DNA of 64,000 bases, taken from assembly GCA_902825215.1 (NCBI GenBank), contig LR782234.1:2480001-2544000 (forward strand), read 5' to 3'. Below the pieces are notes generated by a model. That model made no database searches, was not told where the DNA came from, and saw nothing but the letters and a program-made list of their open reading frames with translations. Made by a program: the position numbers and the translations under genes. Source of the stretch: Pseudomonas fluorescens (GTDB lineage Bacteria; Pseudomonadota; Gammaproteobacteria; Pseudomonadales; Pseudomonadaceae). Positions 50,730-60,469 of this stretch are shown here, piece after piece (within the stretch, counting starts at the first letter, position 1; each line of letters starts with the position of its first letter).

Positions 50730-52385
50730 ATGAAATTCGAGAAAAACACTGAACTCGATCAGGCCAATCTGCGCATCATCATCGCGGCCATCGCCGTGGT
50801 TTACATGGTCGTATTGAGTTTTCTGCCCGGCCATCGCGTCGATACCTACCTGCCGGTCATTACCTACATCAGCCTGTTTTTACTGGCTTCCATTGTGTTC
50901 CGTCAGGCCATTGCGCGCTGGCCCGGGCATTATCCGGCGCGGCGGATTTTCGCCATGATCCACGATTACACCGGCACCTGTTTCGGTCTGGTCGTCGGCG
51001 GCGAAGCCGCGCTGCCGTTGTACGCGGTGATGGTCTGGGTCAACCTCGGCAATGGCATGCGCTATGGCTCGCGCTATCTGGCGGTGGCCACCGGTCTGGC
51101 GTTGCTGGCGCTGCTGGCGGTCTATCGCCTGACGCCGTACTGGCAGGCGCAACCGTTCATGGTCCTGATGCTGATGATCACCAGCACGGTGATTCCGTTT
51201 TACGCCCACCTGCTGCTCGAGCGTACGCGCAAGGCGTCGGAGGAGGCCGAGGCGGCCAATCTGGAGAAGTCACGTTTCCTGGCTCAGGCCAGCCATGACC
51301 TGCGTCAGCCGATTCATTCCATCGGCTTGTTCACCGCGTGTCTGCGCGAGTCGCGCCTGGGCGATGACGAGCGGCGGCTAGTCGATAACATCGACCGTTC
51401 ACTGCTCAACGTTTCGCAGTTGTTCCGTTCGATCCTCGACCTCTACACCCTCGATAACGGCCGGGTCGAAGCAAAAATGCAAACGCTTAACCTCGGTGAA
51501 TGGCTTGCGGACATTGTCCGCCAACATCAGGAAGCGGCGCGCTGGGCGGGTGTCGAGCTGCGTTTGCGTCCCTGTTACCACTGGGTCAGAACCGACCCGG
51601 CGCTGCTGGCGACCATGGTGCAGAACGTGCTCTCCAACTGCTTCAAATACGGCGCTCAGCGGCCGGTGCTGATCGGCGTGCGTAAACGCGGGGCAGGGTT
51701 GGCTATCGTCATTCATGACTGCGGCAATGGCATTGCCGAAGAGCATCTGCCCAAGGTTTTCGAAGAATTCTATCGAGTGCGGCAACTGCGCGATAAAGAC
51801 GTCGAGGGCGTCGGGCTGGGCCTGTCGATTATCAAGCGCCTGGGTGAATTGATCGATGTAGAAACGGCGCTGCGTTCGCGCGTAGGGCGCGGCACGGCAG
51901 TGACCCTTGCCGGTTTGCCGATCGCAGCGCCGGCGCCATCACCGGTCATGCGCGATGAAGCGCGGCAGGTGGGTTTGTTGACGGGGCTGAAGGTGTGCCT
52001 GGTGGAGGATGATCGCAACGTATTGCTGGCGACGTCGACGTTGCTCGAGCGCTGGGGCTGTGTCGTTCAGGCCGAATGGTCGGCCGAAAACCTGGTCACC
52101 GACTGCGACATCCTTGTCGCCGACTATGACCTCGGCACCCACGCCACCGGCATCGAATGCATCGATGCAGTGCGCAGGCAGCGCGGCTGGGCAGTGCCAG
52201 CGATGATCGTCACCGGCCACGACGTCGAAAGGATTCAGGCGGCCTTGCACGATCGGCAGATTGCGATTCTGTCGAAACCGGTGCACCCGGCCGAGTTACG
52301 CACGATGCTGCGCGCCCTGCGTGACCGACTGATTCAGCGTGGAGATGACCAAGCTGTCATCGCTTGCAAAGGTAATCCTGAGTAA
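50730..52385 (+). CDS. Hybrid sensor histidine kinase with C-terminal receiver
   Basis: A 551-residue membrane kinase. About five to six helices (~17-162) with no large periplasmic domain, then a HisKA H-box QASHDLRQPIHSIG (H189), HATPase (NVLSNCFKYG, ~305; DCGNGI, ~338; VGLGLSIIKRL, ~368) and a receiver (CLVEDDRNVLL, ~433; phospho-aspartate in VADYDLG; LSKPVHPAEL). The stimulus is probably sensed in the membrane. Divergent from the LuxR-type regulator with 113 bp between them. Its last 29 bp overlap the convergent lipoprotein gene. Confidence 0.93.
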   Translation: MKFEKNTELDQANLRIIIAAIAVVYMVVLSFLPGHRVDTYLPVITYISLFLLASIVFRQAIARWPGHYPARRIFAMIHDYTGTCFGLVVGGEAALPLYAVMVWVNLGNGMRYGSRYLAVATGLALLALLAVYRLTPYWQAQPFMVLMLMITSTVIPFYAHLLLERTRKASEEAEAANLEKSRFLAQASHDLRQPIHSIGLFTACLRESRLGDDERRLVDNIDRSLLNVSQLFRSILDLYTLDNGRVEAKMQTLNLGEWLADIVRQHQEAARWAGVELRLRPCYHWVRTDPALLATMVQNVLSNCFKYGAQRPVLIGVRKRGAGLAIVIHDCGNGIAEEHLPKVFEEFYRVRQLRDKDVEGVGLGLSIIKRLGELIDVETALRSRVGRGTAVTLAGLPIAAPAPSPVMRDEARQVGLLTGLKVCLVEDDRNVLLATSTLLERWGCVVQAEWSAENLVTDCDILVADYDLGTHATGIECIDAVRRQRGWAVPAMIVTGHDVERIQAALHDRQIAILSKPVHPAELRTMLRALRDRLIQRGDDQAVIACKGNPE

Positions 52386-52665
52386 TGGTGGTTTGCAGGC
52401 AATTGAACTTGCCCATGGTGCGGCAGATGTTTTTTTCCGAGCCGGTGACCTCGGCACTTTTGTAGCCCCATGTTTTGCAGCGCTGCGCGGCGATAGTCAG
52501 TCCCTGTTCGGCGTTGGTCTGGCCGCTTTCAAATTGGCCCAGTTCATAAGAGACCTGGACGATGCCATCGGTTTTGCTGCCGCCGGTGGCCTCCCATTGT
52601 TTCGGCGTGGCGCAACCCGTAAGGAACAGCGCGCTGAGGGTGAGTGTTGCGATCAGGGATTTCAT
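52357..52665 (-). CDS. YecR-like lipoprotein
   Basis: A 102-residue lipoprotein with signal peptide and lipobox LFLTGCATP (Cys18). The mature part (KQWEATGGSKTDGIVQVSYELGQFE, then EQGLTIAAQRCKTWGY) resembles the YecR-like family, with four further cysteines that could form disulfides. Function unknown. It is convergent with the hybrid kinase and overlaps its 3' end by 29 bp. Confidence 0.85.
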   Translation of the reverse strand: MKSLIATLTLSALFLTGCATPKQWEATGGSKTDGIVQVSYELGQFESGQTNAEQGLTIAAQRCKTWGYKSAEVTGSEKNICRTMGKFNCLQTTITQDYLCKR

Positions 52666-52863
52666 GATGCTTCTTCCTTGTGTCGTTCTAAATTGCAGGC
52701 AAAACGATCCCGCACGCTGCGAAAGGGCAACGTCGGGAGCGTCTCGGGGGTGCAGGGAATATAACGCTGAGGGGGCGGAGGGTCGATTAGCACAAATGTG
52801 CTAGTGCAACGTCGGGCGAATCGAATGGGTCGCCCGACACCGTGGCTTTACGTCAATGCAGCG

Positions 52864-54036
52864 CTAGATTTTTGCCAGTGCCCTGGCCAGGTCGGCCCGC
52901 AGGTCTTCGACGTCTTCAACCCCGACCGAGAGCCGCACCAGCCCATCGCCGATCCCCAGCTTCGCGCGGGTTTCGGCCGGGATGGTCGCGTGGGTCATGA
53001 TCGCCGGATGTTCGATCAGACTTTCCACGCCGCCGAGACTTTCCGCCAAAGCGAAGATCTGCACGTTCTCGAGAAAGCGCCGCGCGCCGGCCAGATCGCT
53101 GTTGAGGTCCACGGAAATCATCCCGCCGAAACCGCGCATCTGCCGTTTCGCCAGTTCATGCTGCGGGTGCGACGGCAAGCCCGGGTAATGGACGCGTTTG
53201 ACCTGCGGCTGTTGCTCAAGCCACTGCGCCAGATCCAGCGCATTGCTGCAGTGGCGCTCCATGCGCAGCGCCAGGGTTTTCACTCCGCGCAAGGTCAGGA
53301 ACGCATCGAACGGCCCGGAGATCGCCCCGACGGCGTTTTGCAGGAAGCCGAGTTTCTCCGCCAGTTCGGCGTTCTGCCCGACCACCGCGATACCGCCGAT
53401 CACATCGGAATGGCCGTTCAGGTACTTGGTGGTCGAGTGCAGCACAATGTCGAAGCCCAACTCCAGCGGGCGCTGAATGTACGGGCTGGCGAAGGTATTG
53501 TCGGCCACGCAGATGATCCCGCGGGCGCGGCAGATGCGGGCGATGGCGGCCAGGTCCGACAGGCTCAGCAGCGGGTTGGTCGGCGTCTCGACCATGACCA
53601 TGCGCGTGTCGTCCTGCAACGACGCCTCGAATGCCGACAGATCAGCCAGATCGACAAAACTGAAACGGTGCCCGGCGCTGCGCTGGCGAACCTTGTCGAA
53701 CAGGCGAAAGGTGCCGCCGTACAAGTCATTGCCGGAGACGATGTGCGAACCGGCATCGAGCAATTCCAGCACCGTGGAAATCGCCGCCAGCCCCGAGGCG
53801 AACGCGAACGCGCGGGTGCCGCCTTCAAGGTCCGCCACACAGCGCTCGAGGGCAAAGCGCGTCGGATTGTGCGAGCGCCCGTAATCGAAACCTTTGTGCA
53901 CGCCAGGGCTATCTTGCAGGTAGGTGGAGTTGGCGTAGATCGGCGGCATCAGCGCGCCGGTGGTCGGGTCCGGTTGTTGCCCGGCGTGGATCACCCGGGT
54001 CGCGAAACCTTGGGATTTATCGTCGTGCTGACTCAT
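52864..54036 (-). CDS. Cystathionine gamma-lyase/gamma-synthase family PLP enzyme
   Basis: A 390-residue Cys/Met-metabolism PLP enzyme. The N-terminal GFATRVIHAGQQPDPTTGALMPPIY, YGRSHNPTRFALE (~53), ASGLAAIST (~81) and the PLP lysine in LHSTTKYLNGHSDVIGG (~200) are typical. It follows the cystathionine beta-synthase gene with a 4-bp overlap, so it most likely cleaves cystathionine to cysteine (reverse transsulfuration), although gamma-synthase activity cannot be excluded from sequence alone. Confidence 0.92.
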   Translation of the reverse strand: MSQHDDKSQGFATRVIHAGQQPDPTTGALMPPIYANSTYLQDSPGVHKGFDYGRSHNPTRFALERCVADLEGGTRAFAFASGLAAISTVLELLDAGSHIVSGNDLYGGTFRLFDKVRQRSAGHRFSFVDLADLSAFEASLQDDTRMVMVETPTNPLLSLSDLAAIARICRARGIICVADNTFASPYIQRPLELGFDIVLHSTTKYLNGHSDVIGGIAVVGQNAELAEKLGFLQNAVGAISGPFDAFLTLRGVKTLALRMERHCSNALDLAQWLEQQPQVKRVHYPGLPSHPQHELAKRQMRGFGGMISVDLNSDLAGARRFLENVQIFALAESLGGVESLIEHPAIMTHATIPAETRAKLGIGDGLVRLSVGVEDVEDLRADLARALAKI

Positions 54037-55409
54037 GCAAGGGATCTCCGTAATTGGTTGAGCATGTCGGTGCGGGTGATCAGGCCATGGAAGCCTGTGG
54101 CATCGGCGATGATCGCGACGAGACCACGACTGAGCACCGCTTCCAGTTCGGCCAGGGTTGCGCCGGGAGCGAGGGTTTGCAGCTTGTCGGTCATCACGCT
54201 GGACACCGACTGGCTGAAGCGCGCGGCGTCTTCGTGCACCGCCATGAGGATGTCCGATTCATCGATCACCCCCACCAGTTGTTTGCCTTCGACCAGCACC
54301 GGCAGTTGCGAAACATCGGCCAGGCGCATGCGCTGGAACGCGGTCAGCAGGGTGTCGTCGGGACCGACACTGATCACGCGACCGTCTTCGAATCGCCGAG
54401 CGATCAGGTCGCGCAAGTCGCCGTAGCCTTTGCGTTGCAGCAGGCCTTGATCGGTCATCCACTGATCGTTGTAGACCTTCGACAAGTAACGCGTGCCGGT
54501 GTCACAGACGAAACTGACCACGCGCTTCGGCTCGGTCTGCTCGCGGCAATAGCGCAGCGCAGCGGCGAGGAGGGTGCCGGTTGACGAGCCGCCGAGAATG
54601 CCTTCGGCCTTGAGCAACTGGCGCGCGTGATCGAAGCTTTCGGCATCGCTGATCGAGTAGGCGTGGCGTACGCTGGAGAGGTCGGTGATCGACGGGATGA
54701 AGTCTTCGCCGATGCCTTCAACCGCCCATGAACCGGGTGTCGGCAGGCTGCCGTCGCGGCTGTATTGCGCCATCACCGAACCGACCGGATCGGCCAGCAC
54801 CATCTCCAGATCCGGTTGCACACGTTTGAAGAAACGGCTCAGGCCGGTCAGCGTACCGGCCGAACCGACGCCCACCACAATTGCATCCAGATCATGTTCG
54901 GTCTGCGCCCAGATTTCCGGTGCGGTGCTGCATTCGTGGGCCAGCGGGTTGGCCGGGTTGTTGAACTGGTCGGCGAAAAACGCCCCGGGAATGTCTTTCG
55001 CCAGACGTGCGGCAACGTCCTGGTAATACTCGGGATGGCCCTTGCCGACGTCGGAGCGGGTGATGTGCACCTCGGCGCCCATGGCCTTCAAGTGCAGGAC
55101 TTTCTCGGTGGACATTTTGTCCGGCACTACCAGCACCACGCGGTAGCCCTTGGCGCGGCCGACCAGCGCCAGACCGAGACCGGTGTTGCCGGCTGTCGCC
55201 TCAACGATGGTGCCGCCGGCTTGCAGGCGGCCGTCGCGTTCAGCGGCATCGATCATCGCCAGACCGATGCGGTCCTTGATCGAGCCGCCGGGGTTTTGCG
55301 ATTCGAGTTTGAGAAACAGCGTGCACGGGCCGGTATCGAAACGGGTGACCTGAACCAGCGGAGTATTGCCTATCAGCCCAAGCACGGCAGGGCGTGATTC
55401 CTTTGACAT
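54033..55409 (-). CDS. Cystathionine beta-synthase
   Basis: A 458-residue fold-type II PLP enzyme: catalytic part (~1-330) with the PLP lysine in NPGGSIKDRIG (~K44), ATAGNTGLG (~70) and VGVGSAGTLTG (~178), then a pair of CBS domains (~340-458, VISVGPDDTLLTAFQRMR and SVSSVMTDKLQTLAPGATLAELE). It condenses serine with homocysteine. First gene of the two-gene transsulfuration operon, head to head with metE, so the three genes handle homocysteine. Confidence 0.94.
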   Translation of the reverse strand: MSKESRPAVLGLIGNTPLVQVTRFDTGPCTLFLKLESQNPGGSIKDRIGLAMIDAAERDGRLQAGGTIVEATAGNTGLGLALVGRAKGYRVVLVVPDKMSTEKVLHLKAMGAEVHITRSDVGKGHPEYYQDVAARLAKDIPGAFFADQFNNPANPLAHECSTAPEIWAQTEHDLDAIVVGVGSAGTLTGLSRFFKRVQPDLEMVLADPVGSVMAQYSRDGSLPTPGSWAVEGIGEDFIPSITDLSSVRHAYSISDAESFDHARQLLKAEGILGGSSTGTLLAAALRYCREQTEPKRVVSFVCDTGTRYLSKVYNDQWMTDQGLLQRKGYGDLRDLIARRFEDGRVISVGPDDTLLTAFQRMRLADVSQLPVLVEGKQLVGVIDESDILMAVHEDAARFSQSVSSVMTDKLQTLAPGATLAELEAVLSRGLVAIIADATGFHGLITRTDMLNQLRRSLA

Positions 55410-55567
55410 TTCTTCACCTCTTGATGGTGTTGATCGCGTTCCGGTCGCGAAGAAAGACTCGCGTGCAACATAGGCTCAGCGCCCATCCGTCGCAACCTTT
55501 AGTCCTGTTTTGGTGCAGCCGGTTTGATCTAACGATAGAACGAAATCCGCGTCCTGCCGCACGGGCC

Positions 55568-55620
55568 CTGATCGTTCCCACACTCTGCGCGGGAATGCAG
55601 CCGGGGACGCTCCGCGTCCC
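55568..55620. repeat. Intergenic repeat of Pseudomonas type (GTTCCCACACTCTGCG...)
   Basis: GATCGTTCCCACACTCTGCG followed by GGGAATGCAGCCGGGGACGC and TCCGCGTCCC is a widely repeated Pseudomonas intergenic sequence, with two small hairpins. In the 360-bp divergent region 55410-55769 the only other candidate is the site at 55702. Confidence 0.7.
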
Positions 55621-55701
55621 GGAACATGAAGATCGCCGCCTGCGACAGCTCCAGCGCCACACGTCAGTCATGAACAAAACTTGTGATCATCAGAAATAGA
55701 T

Positions 55702-55714
55702 TGAGTTTGTTTCA
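55702..55714. promoter_or_regulatory. Possible MetR box upstream of metE
   Basis: TGAGTTTGTTTCA matches the MetR pattern TGAA-N5-TTCA with one mismatch, 56 bp before the metE start. No cobalamin riboswitch is present here. Confidence 0.4.
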
Positions 55715-55769
55715 TTGCGCGCGTGTCCCGACAATACCTGCCATCGAATAAGCACTGGAGTTGTTTGTC

Positions 55770-58130
55770 ATGGCACTGGCCCATTCCCTTGGATTTCCGC
55801 GCATCGGTCGCGACCGCGAACTGAAGAAAGCGCAAGAGGCGTTCTGGAAAGGCGAGCTGAACGAAGCGGGCCTGCGTGACGTCGGTCGCGAGCTGCGCAA
55901 GGTACATTGGGAGTTACAGAAAAACGCCGGAATCGAATTGCTCCCGGTCGGCGATTTCGCCTGGTACGACCAGGTGCTGACGCATTCGCTGATGTTCGGC
56001 GTGATCCCCGAACGCTTTCGCCCGCACGACGGCAAGGCCACCCTGCAAACCCTGTTCGCCATGGCCCGTGGTGTCAGCGACAACTGCTGCGGCGGCGCCC
56101 ATGCCCAGGAAATGACCAAGTGGTTCGACACCAACTATCACTACCTCGTCCCGGAATTCAGCGCTGAGCAACAGTTTCAACTCGGCTGGGAGCAGCTGTT
56201 CGAAGAAGTCGAAGAAGCGCGCGAACTGGGGCACAACGTCAAACCGGTGATCATCGGCCCGCTAACGTACCTGTGGCTGGGCAAGGCCAAAGGCGCCGAA
56301 TTCGACAAGCTCGATTTGCTTGATCGCCTGCTGCCGCTGTACGGCCAGATCTTCGCCCGACTTGCGGCGCTCGGCGTGGAATGGGTGCAGATCGACGAGC
56401 CGATTCTGGTGCTCGATCTGCCGCAGGAATGGAAGAATGCCTTCGAGCGTGCCTACAACCAGATTCAGCGCGATCCGCTGAAGAAACTGCTCGCTACCTA
56501 TTTTGGTGGCCTGGAAGAAAACCTCGGTGTGGCAGCGAACCTGCCGGTCGACGGTTTGCACATCGATCTGGTCCGCGCGCCGGAACAGTATCCGACCATT
56601 CTTGATCGTCTGCCGGCTTATAAAGTGTTGTCGCTGGGCGTGGTCAACGGACGTAACGTCTGGCGTTGTGATCTGGAAAATGCCCTCGCGACTTTGCAGC
56701 ATGCCCATGAACGATTGGGTGAACGCCTGTGGGTCGCGCCGTCCTGCTCGTTGCTGCACACGCCGGTCGACCTGAGCCGTGAAGACCAGCTCGATGCCGA
56801 ACTGAAAAGCTGGCTGGCGTTCGCCGTGCAGAAGTGCGAAGAGGTGGCGCTGCTGGCGCAAGCGGTCGAGCAACCCGAGGCGCCAAAAGTGCTGCGCGCG
56901 CTGGCGCAAAGTCGCTCGGTGCAGACCAGCCGCGCCGCTTCGCCACGGATTCACAAGCCGGCAGTACAGGCACGTGTGGCGGCCATCACGGCCAGGGACA
57001 GTCAGCGCCAGTCACCGTTCGCCGAGCGCATCGCCAGACAACGCGCCGGTCTGAATCTGCCGTTGTTCCCGACTACGACGATTGGCTCGTTTCCGCAAAC
57101 CGCAGCAATCCGCCTCGCTCGTCAATCGTTCAAACAAGGCAAACTCAGCGCCGCCGAATACACCGAAGCGATGCACAGCGAGATCCGCCACGCCGTACAC
57201 ATCCAGGAATGCCTGGGCCTCGACGTGCTGGTACACGGTGAAGCCGAGCGCAACGACATGGTCGAATACTTCGCCGAACAGCTCGACGGTTATGTGTTCA
57301 CCCGCTTCGGCTGGGTGCAGAGCTACGGCTCACGCTGCGTCAAACCGGCAGTGATTTATGGCGACCTCAGCCGACCGCAGGCAATGACCGTGGAATGGAT
57401 TCGCTATGCGCAAAGCCTGACCGATAAGGCCATGAAAGGCATGCTGTCCGGTCCCGTGACGATGCTGATGTGGTCGTTCCCGCGTGAAGATGTCAGCCGG
57501 GAAACCCAGGCGCGGCAACTGGCGCTGGCGATCCGCGACGAGGTGGTCGACCTGGAAGCCGCCGGCATCCGCATCGTGCAGATCGACGAAGCGGCATTCC
57601 GCGAAGGCCTGCCGCTGCGCCGCGCGCATTGGCAGGCGTATCTGCACTGGGCAACCGAAGCGTTCCGCTTGTGCGCCTCCGGCGTGCGTGACGAAACCCA
57701 GATCCACACGCACATGTGCTACAGCGAATTCAACGACGTGATCGAGGCCATCGCCGCGATGGACGCCGACGTCATCACCATCGAAACCTCGCGTTCCGAC
57801 ATGGAACTGCTCAATGCCTTTGAGGCTTTCGCCTACCCGAACGACATCGGCCCGGGCGTCTATGACATCCACTCGCCGCGGATACCGGAAGCGGCAGAAA
57901 TGGCCAATCTGATCCGCAAAGCCGCCCAGCGGATACCCGCCGAACGGCTGTGGGTCAACCCCGACTGCGGCCTGAAAACCCGCGGCTGGGCAGAGACCGA
58001 AGCGGCGCTGGTGCACATGGTTACTGCGGCGCGGCAGCTGCGTAAAGAGCTGGCCGGATCGGCTTGCACACATTCCCCAGTGGGAGCGAGCCCGCTCGCC
58101 AAGGCTGTGGGTCAGACGATGAGTCTGTGA
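55770..58130 (+). CDS. metE: Cobalamin-independent methionine synthase
   Basis: A 786-residue cytosolic zinc enzyme that methylates homocysteine from 5-methyl-THF-triglutamate. N-terminal [17 protein letters not shown], central linker (~395-430), C-terminal barrel with [12 protein letters not shown], the zinc ligands in [10 protein letters not shown] (His and Cys, ~650) and Cys in [12 protein letters not shown] (~733). The ATG at 55770 has GGAG upstream; the family length is about 755-770. The last ~25 residues ([17 protein letters not shown]...) are translated from a REP element that has replaced the normal stop. A possible MetR box lies upstream. Confidence 0.97.
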   Translation: MALAHSLGFPRIGRDRELKKAQEAFWKGELNEAGLRDVGRELRKVHWELQKNAGIELLPVGDFAWYDQVLTHSLMFGVIPERFRPHDGKATLQTLFAMARGVSDNCCGGAHAQEMTKWFDTNYHYLVPEFSAEQQFQLGWEQLFEEVEEARELGHNVKPVIIGPLTYLWLGKAKGAEFDKLDLLDRLLPLYGQIFARLAALGVEWVQIDEPILVLDLPQEWKNAFERAYNQIQRDPLKKLLATYFGGLEENLGVAANLPVDGLHIDLVRAPEQYPTILDRLPAYKVLSLGVVNGRNVWRCDLENALATLQHAHERLGERLWVAPSCSLLHTPVDLSREDQLDAELKSWLAFAVQKCEEVALLAQAVEQPEAPKVLRALAQSRSVQTSRAASPRIHKPAVQARVAAITARDSQRQSPFAERIARQRAGLNLPLFPTTTIGSFPQTAAIRLARQSFKQGKLSAAEYTEAMHSEIRHAVHIQECLGLDVLVHGEAERNDMVEYFAEQLDGYVFTRFGWVQSYGSRCVKPAVIYGDLSRPQAMTVEWIRYAQSLTDKAMKGMLSGPVTMLMWSFPREDVSRETQARQLALAIRDEVVDLEAAGIRIVQIDEAAFREGLPLRRAHWQAYLHWATEAFRLCASGVRDETQIHTHMCYSEFNDVIEAIAAMDADVITIETSRSDMELLNAFEAFAYPNDIGPGVYDIHSPRIPEAAEMANLIRKAAQRIPAERLWVNPDCGLKTRGWAETEAALVHMVTAARQLRKELAGSACTHSPVGASPLAKAVGQTMSL
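58078..58112. repeat. REP element inside the metE 3' end
   Basis: AGTGGGAGCGAGCCCGCTCG and flanking bases match Pseudomonas REPs and are read in frame by metE. Confidence 0.8.
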
Positions 58131-58163
58131 TCAATACATATCGATCAAAAGCAACGTCAAAAG

Positions 58164-58312
58164 CCCCTCACCCTAGCCCTCTCCCGGAGGGAGAGGGGAC
58201 TGACCGGAGTGGATGTAAGAACCACGCCGACCTGCGATACCGAGTCGTATGCAGTTTCCGAAAAGCCAACAAATCGGCTCCCTCTCCTCGGGGAGAGGGC
58301 TGGGGTGAGGGG
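58164..58312. repeat. 149-bp long palindromic intergenic repeat, copy 1
   Basis: Begins CCCCTCACCCTAGCCCTCTC and ends GAGAGGGCTGGGGTGAGGGG, so the outer ends pair; each end also carries an inner hairpin. Copy 2 of the same length and orientation is at 61856-62004. Found widely in Pseudomonas intergenic regions, from general knowledge. Confidence 0.85.
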
Positions 58313-58389
58313 TAAAGCCACCACAAATCTCAAGCCGAACAACCGCTTCTCACCACTCATTACAATGAGCGAAGCTCGAGTGCTTTTGA

Positions 58390-58690
58390 CTAACCAGCGA
58401 CATCGGAAGGCTGAGCGCAGGGATTGATCCGGGCGTGGGAGCGCAGCGACCGTACGACGAAGTCGTACACAGCGGAAGGAGGTGCAGCGCAGCAAACCGT
58501 AGCCGCTGCGCCCGGATCGGTCCCGGAGCGAAGGGACCCGAGCCTGCGAGGGCCGAACGCAGGAGCAAGCCTTTTTGGGTACTTTTTCGGCGTCTGGAAA
58601 AAGTGCCTCGCCGTAAGGGCGAAACCGCCAGAAGCATCACCCGCAGCAACGGATATGCACCCAATCAAAAAAACGGGCCTGCGCCCCAAA
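58390..58690. repeat. Probable repeated intergenic element, ~300 bp
   Basis: The stretch CGTACGACGAAGTCGTACAC ... GCCTTTTTGGGTACTTTTTC ... GTGCCTCGCCGTAAGGGCGA has the look of a large intergenic repeat recurrent in Pseudomonas; small hairpins (GTACGACGAAGTCGTAC) but no coding frame I trust. Together with the 149-bp repeat it fills the 561 bp between metE and the ABC ATPase. Confidence 0.5.
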
Positions 58691-58691
58691 A

Positions 58692-59456
58692 TTACGAGTG
58701 AAACCGCAAAATCTGCTCCCCATCAAACGGATCAACCAGATACCGCGCCCGAACCCCAAACGTCTCCAGCAAACGCTGCGGCGTCAGCACCTCCAGCGGC
58801 TTGCCCAGCGCCACCAACTCCCCACGCTCAAGCACCGCCAGCCGATCACATTTAAGCGCCTGATTCAGATCATGCAGCGCAATCAACGTAGTCACCGGCA
58901 ACGCTTTCACAACACTCAAAATCGTCAACTGATGCTGAATATCGAGATGATTGGCCGGCTCGTCGAGCAACAGAATCTGCGGCCGCTGTGCCAAGGCACG
59001 AGCGATATGCACCCGTTGCCGCTCACCCCCCGACAGACTGCGCCAGATGCGCTGGCGCAAGTGCACCGCATCGACGTCCACCAGCGCTTGCTCAACAATG
59101 CCAGCGTCCGCCGCCGACCACGGTTGCAGCGCCGACAACCAGGGCGTCCGTCCCAGCGCCACCGCATCGAACACACGAATGCCGTCATCGGTGTCGGCCT
59201 GTTGCTCGACCACCGCGAGTGTCTGCGCAACGCTGCGGCGCGCCATTTTTCCCAGCCGCTGACCGTCGAGCAGTACCTCGCCAGCGCTCGGTTCGCGCAA
59301 GCCGGCCAACAGCTTCAACAAGGTCGACTTGCCGGCGCCATTCGGCCCGACGATGCCCAACGTCTCGCCGCGTTGCACCTCAAGGCTCACGGCCTTCAGC
59401 AACTCAGCGCCGCGCACCTTGAAACTCAAGTCTGAGCAACTCAATACCGCGTTCAT
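58692..59456 (-). CDS. Corrinoid/iron-type ABC transporter ATP-binding protein (BtuD-like)
   Basis: A 254-residue ATPase: Walker A GPNGAGKST (~36), Q-loop VVEQQADTDDG, signature LSGGERQRVHIARAL (~135), Walker B ILLLDEPANHLD (~157), H-loop ALHDLNQAL (~189). It starts in a 4-bp overlap with the permease stop. A longer open frame upstream is the shadow of the permease. Last gene of a three-gene operon behind a cobalamin riboswitch, hence the corrinoid assignment. Confidence 0.92.
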   Translation of the reverse strand: MNAVLSCSDLSFKVRGAELLKAVSLEVQRGETLGIVGPNGAGKSTLLKLLAGLREPSAGEVLLDGQRLGKMARRSVAQTLAVVEQQADTDDGIRVFDAVALGRTPWLSALQPWSAADAGIVEQALVDVDAVHLRQRIWRSLSGGERQRVHIARALAQRPQILLLDEPANHLDIQHQLTILSVVKALPVTTLIALHDLNQALKCDRLAVLERGELVALGKPLEVLTPQRLLETFGVRARYLVDPFDGEQILRFHS

Positions 59457-60469
59457 CGCGCCGACCTCCGGCCCACCAGAATCAGCGCGAACACCGGCGC
59501 ACCGACCAGTGCGGTGATCACCCCGACCGGAATCACCTGGCCTTTGATCAGGGTGCGTGACAGCACATCGGCGGCAATCAGAAACACTGCACCACCCAAG
59601 GCACTCGCCGGCAGCAATCGAGCATGGCCGGTGCCGAGCAACAACCGCGCTGCATGGGGAATCACCAGGCCGACAAAACCGATCGAACCGACAATCGAGA
59701 CCATCACGGCCGTGACCAGCGCCGCGCACCCGATCAGCAGAATCTGCACGCGACGCACCGGTATGCCGAGCGACGCCGCCGAATCCGCGCCAAAGGTAAA
59801 CGCATCCAGCGCCCGCCGATGCCACAGACACACGACCAGCCCGAGCACGGCCACCGGCACCGCCAGCCACACCGACGGCCAGCGCACCCCGCCGAGGTTG
59901 CCAAGCAGCCAGAACATGATCCCGCGGGCCTGTTCGGAACTCGCCGAGCGGGTAATCAAAAACGCTGTCAGCGCATTGAATAATTGCGAACCGGCAATCC
60001 CGGCCAGAATGATCTGCCCGGTACCGCTGGCCGAACCGCTGACCCGCGCCAGCAGAATGACCAGCACGAACGCCGTCACCGCACCGGCAAACGCGCCAGC
60101 CGACAGCGACACCAGCCCGGCACCCACGCCAAGCAAGGCGACCATCACCGCGCCAGTCGAAGCGCCGGCGGAGATGCCCAGCAGATACGGATCGGCCAGC
60201 GGATTGCGCAACAGCGACTGCAAGATCACCCCACACGTTGCCAGCCCGGCACCGCAGGCAGCGGCGACCAGCGCGCGGGTCAGGCGGTAATTCCAGACGA
60301 TGCCTTCGTCGATCGGGTCGAGCACATAGCCGGCGCCCCAAAGCTTGTTGGCCAGCACCTGCAGCACCACGCTCGGCTCGATCGAAGTCTCACCTATCGC
60401 CACGCCGCCCATCAGCGCAAGCGCAAGCGTCAGCACAACCAGCAGCGAACGGATCAGGCGTCTGCTCAT
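59453..60469 (-). CDS. FecCD/BtuC family ABC transporter permease (BtuC-like)
   Basis: A 338-residue inner-membrane permease of about ten helices. VILQSLLRNPLADPYLLGISAGASTGA (~84) and GSIGFVGLVIPHAARLLLG (~264) are the family motifs. It overlaps the binding-protein gene and the ATPase gene by 4 bp each. Riboswitch control suggests vitamin B12 or a precursor as cargo. Confidence 0.93.
   Translation of the reverse strand: MSRRLIRSLLVVLTLALALMGGVAIGETSIEPSVVLQVLANKLWGAGYVLDPIDEGIVWNYRLTRALVAAACGAGLATCGVILQSLLRNPLADPYLLGISAGASTGAVMVALLGVGAGLVSLSAGAFAGAVTAFVLVILLARVSGSASGTGQIILAGIAGSQLFNALTAFLITRSASSEQARGIMFWLLGNLGGVRWPSVWLAVPVAVLGLVVCLWHRRALDAFTFGADSAASLGIPVRRVQILLIGCAALVTAVMVSIVGSIGFVGLVIPHAARLLLGTGHARLLPASALGGAVFLIAADVLSRTLIKGQVIPVGVITALVGAPVFALILVGRRSAR

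Noticed and set aside
59457..60341. N-terminal extension of the BtuD-like ATPase frame
   Set aside because: It overlaps the permease gene in another frame; the ATPase starts at the 4-bp overlap at 59456.
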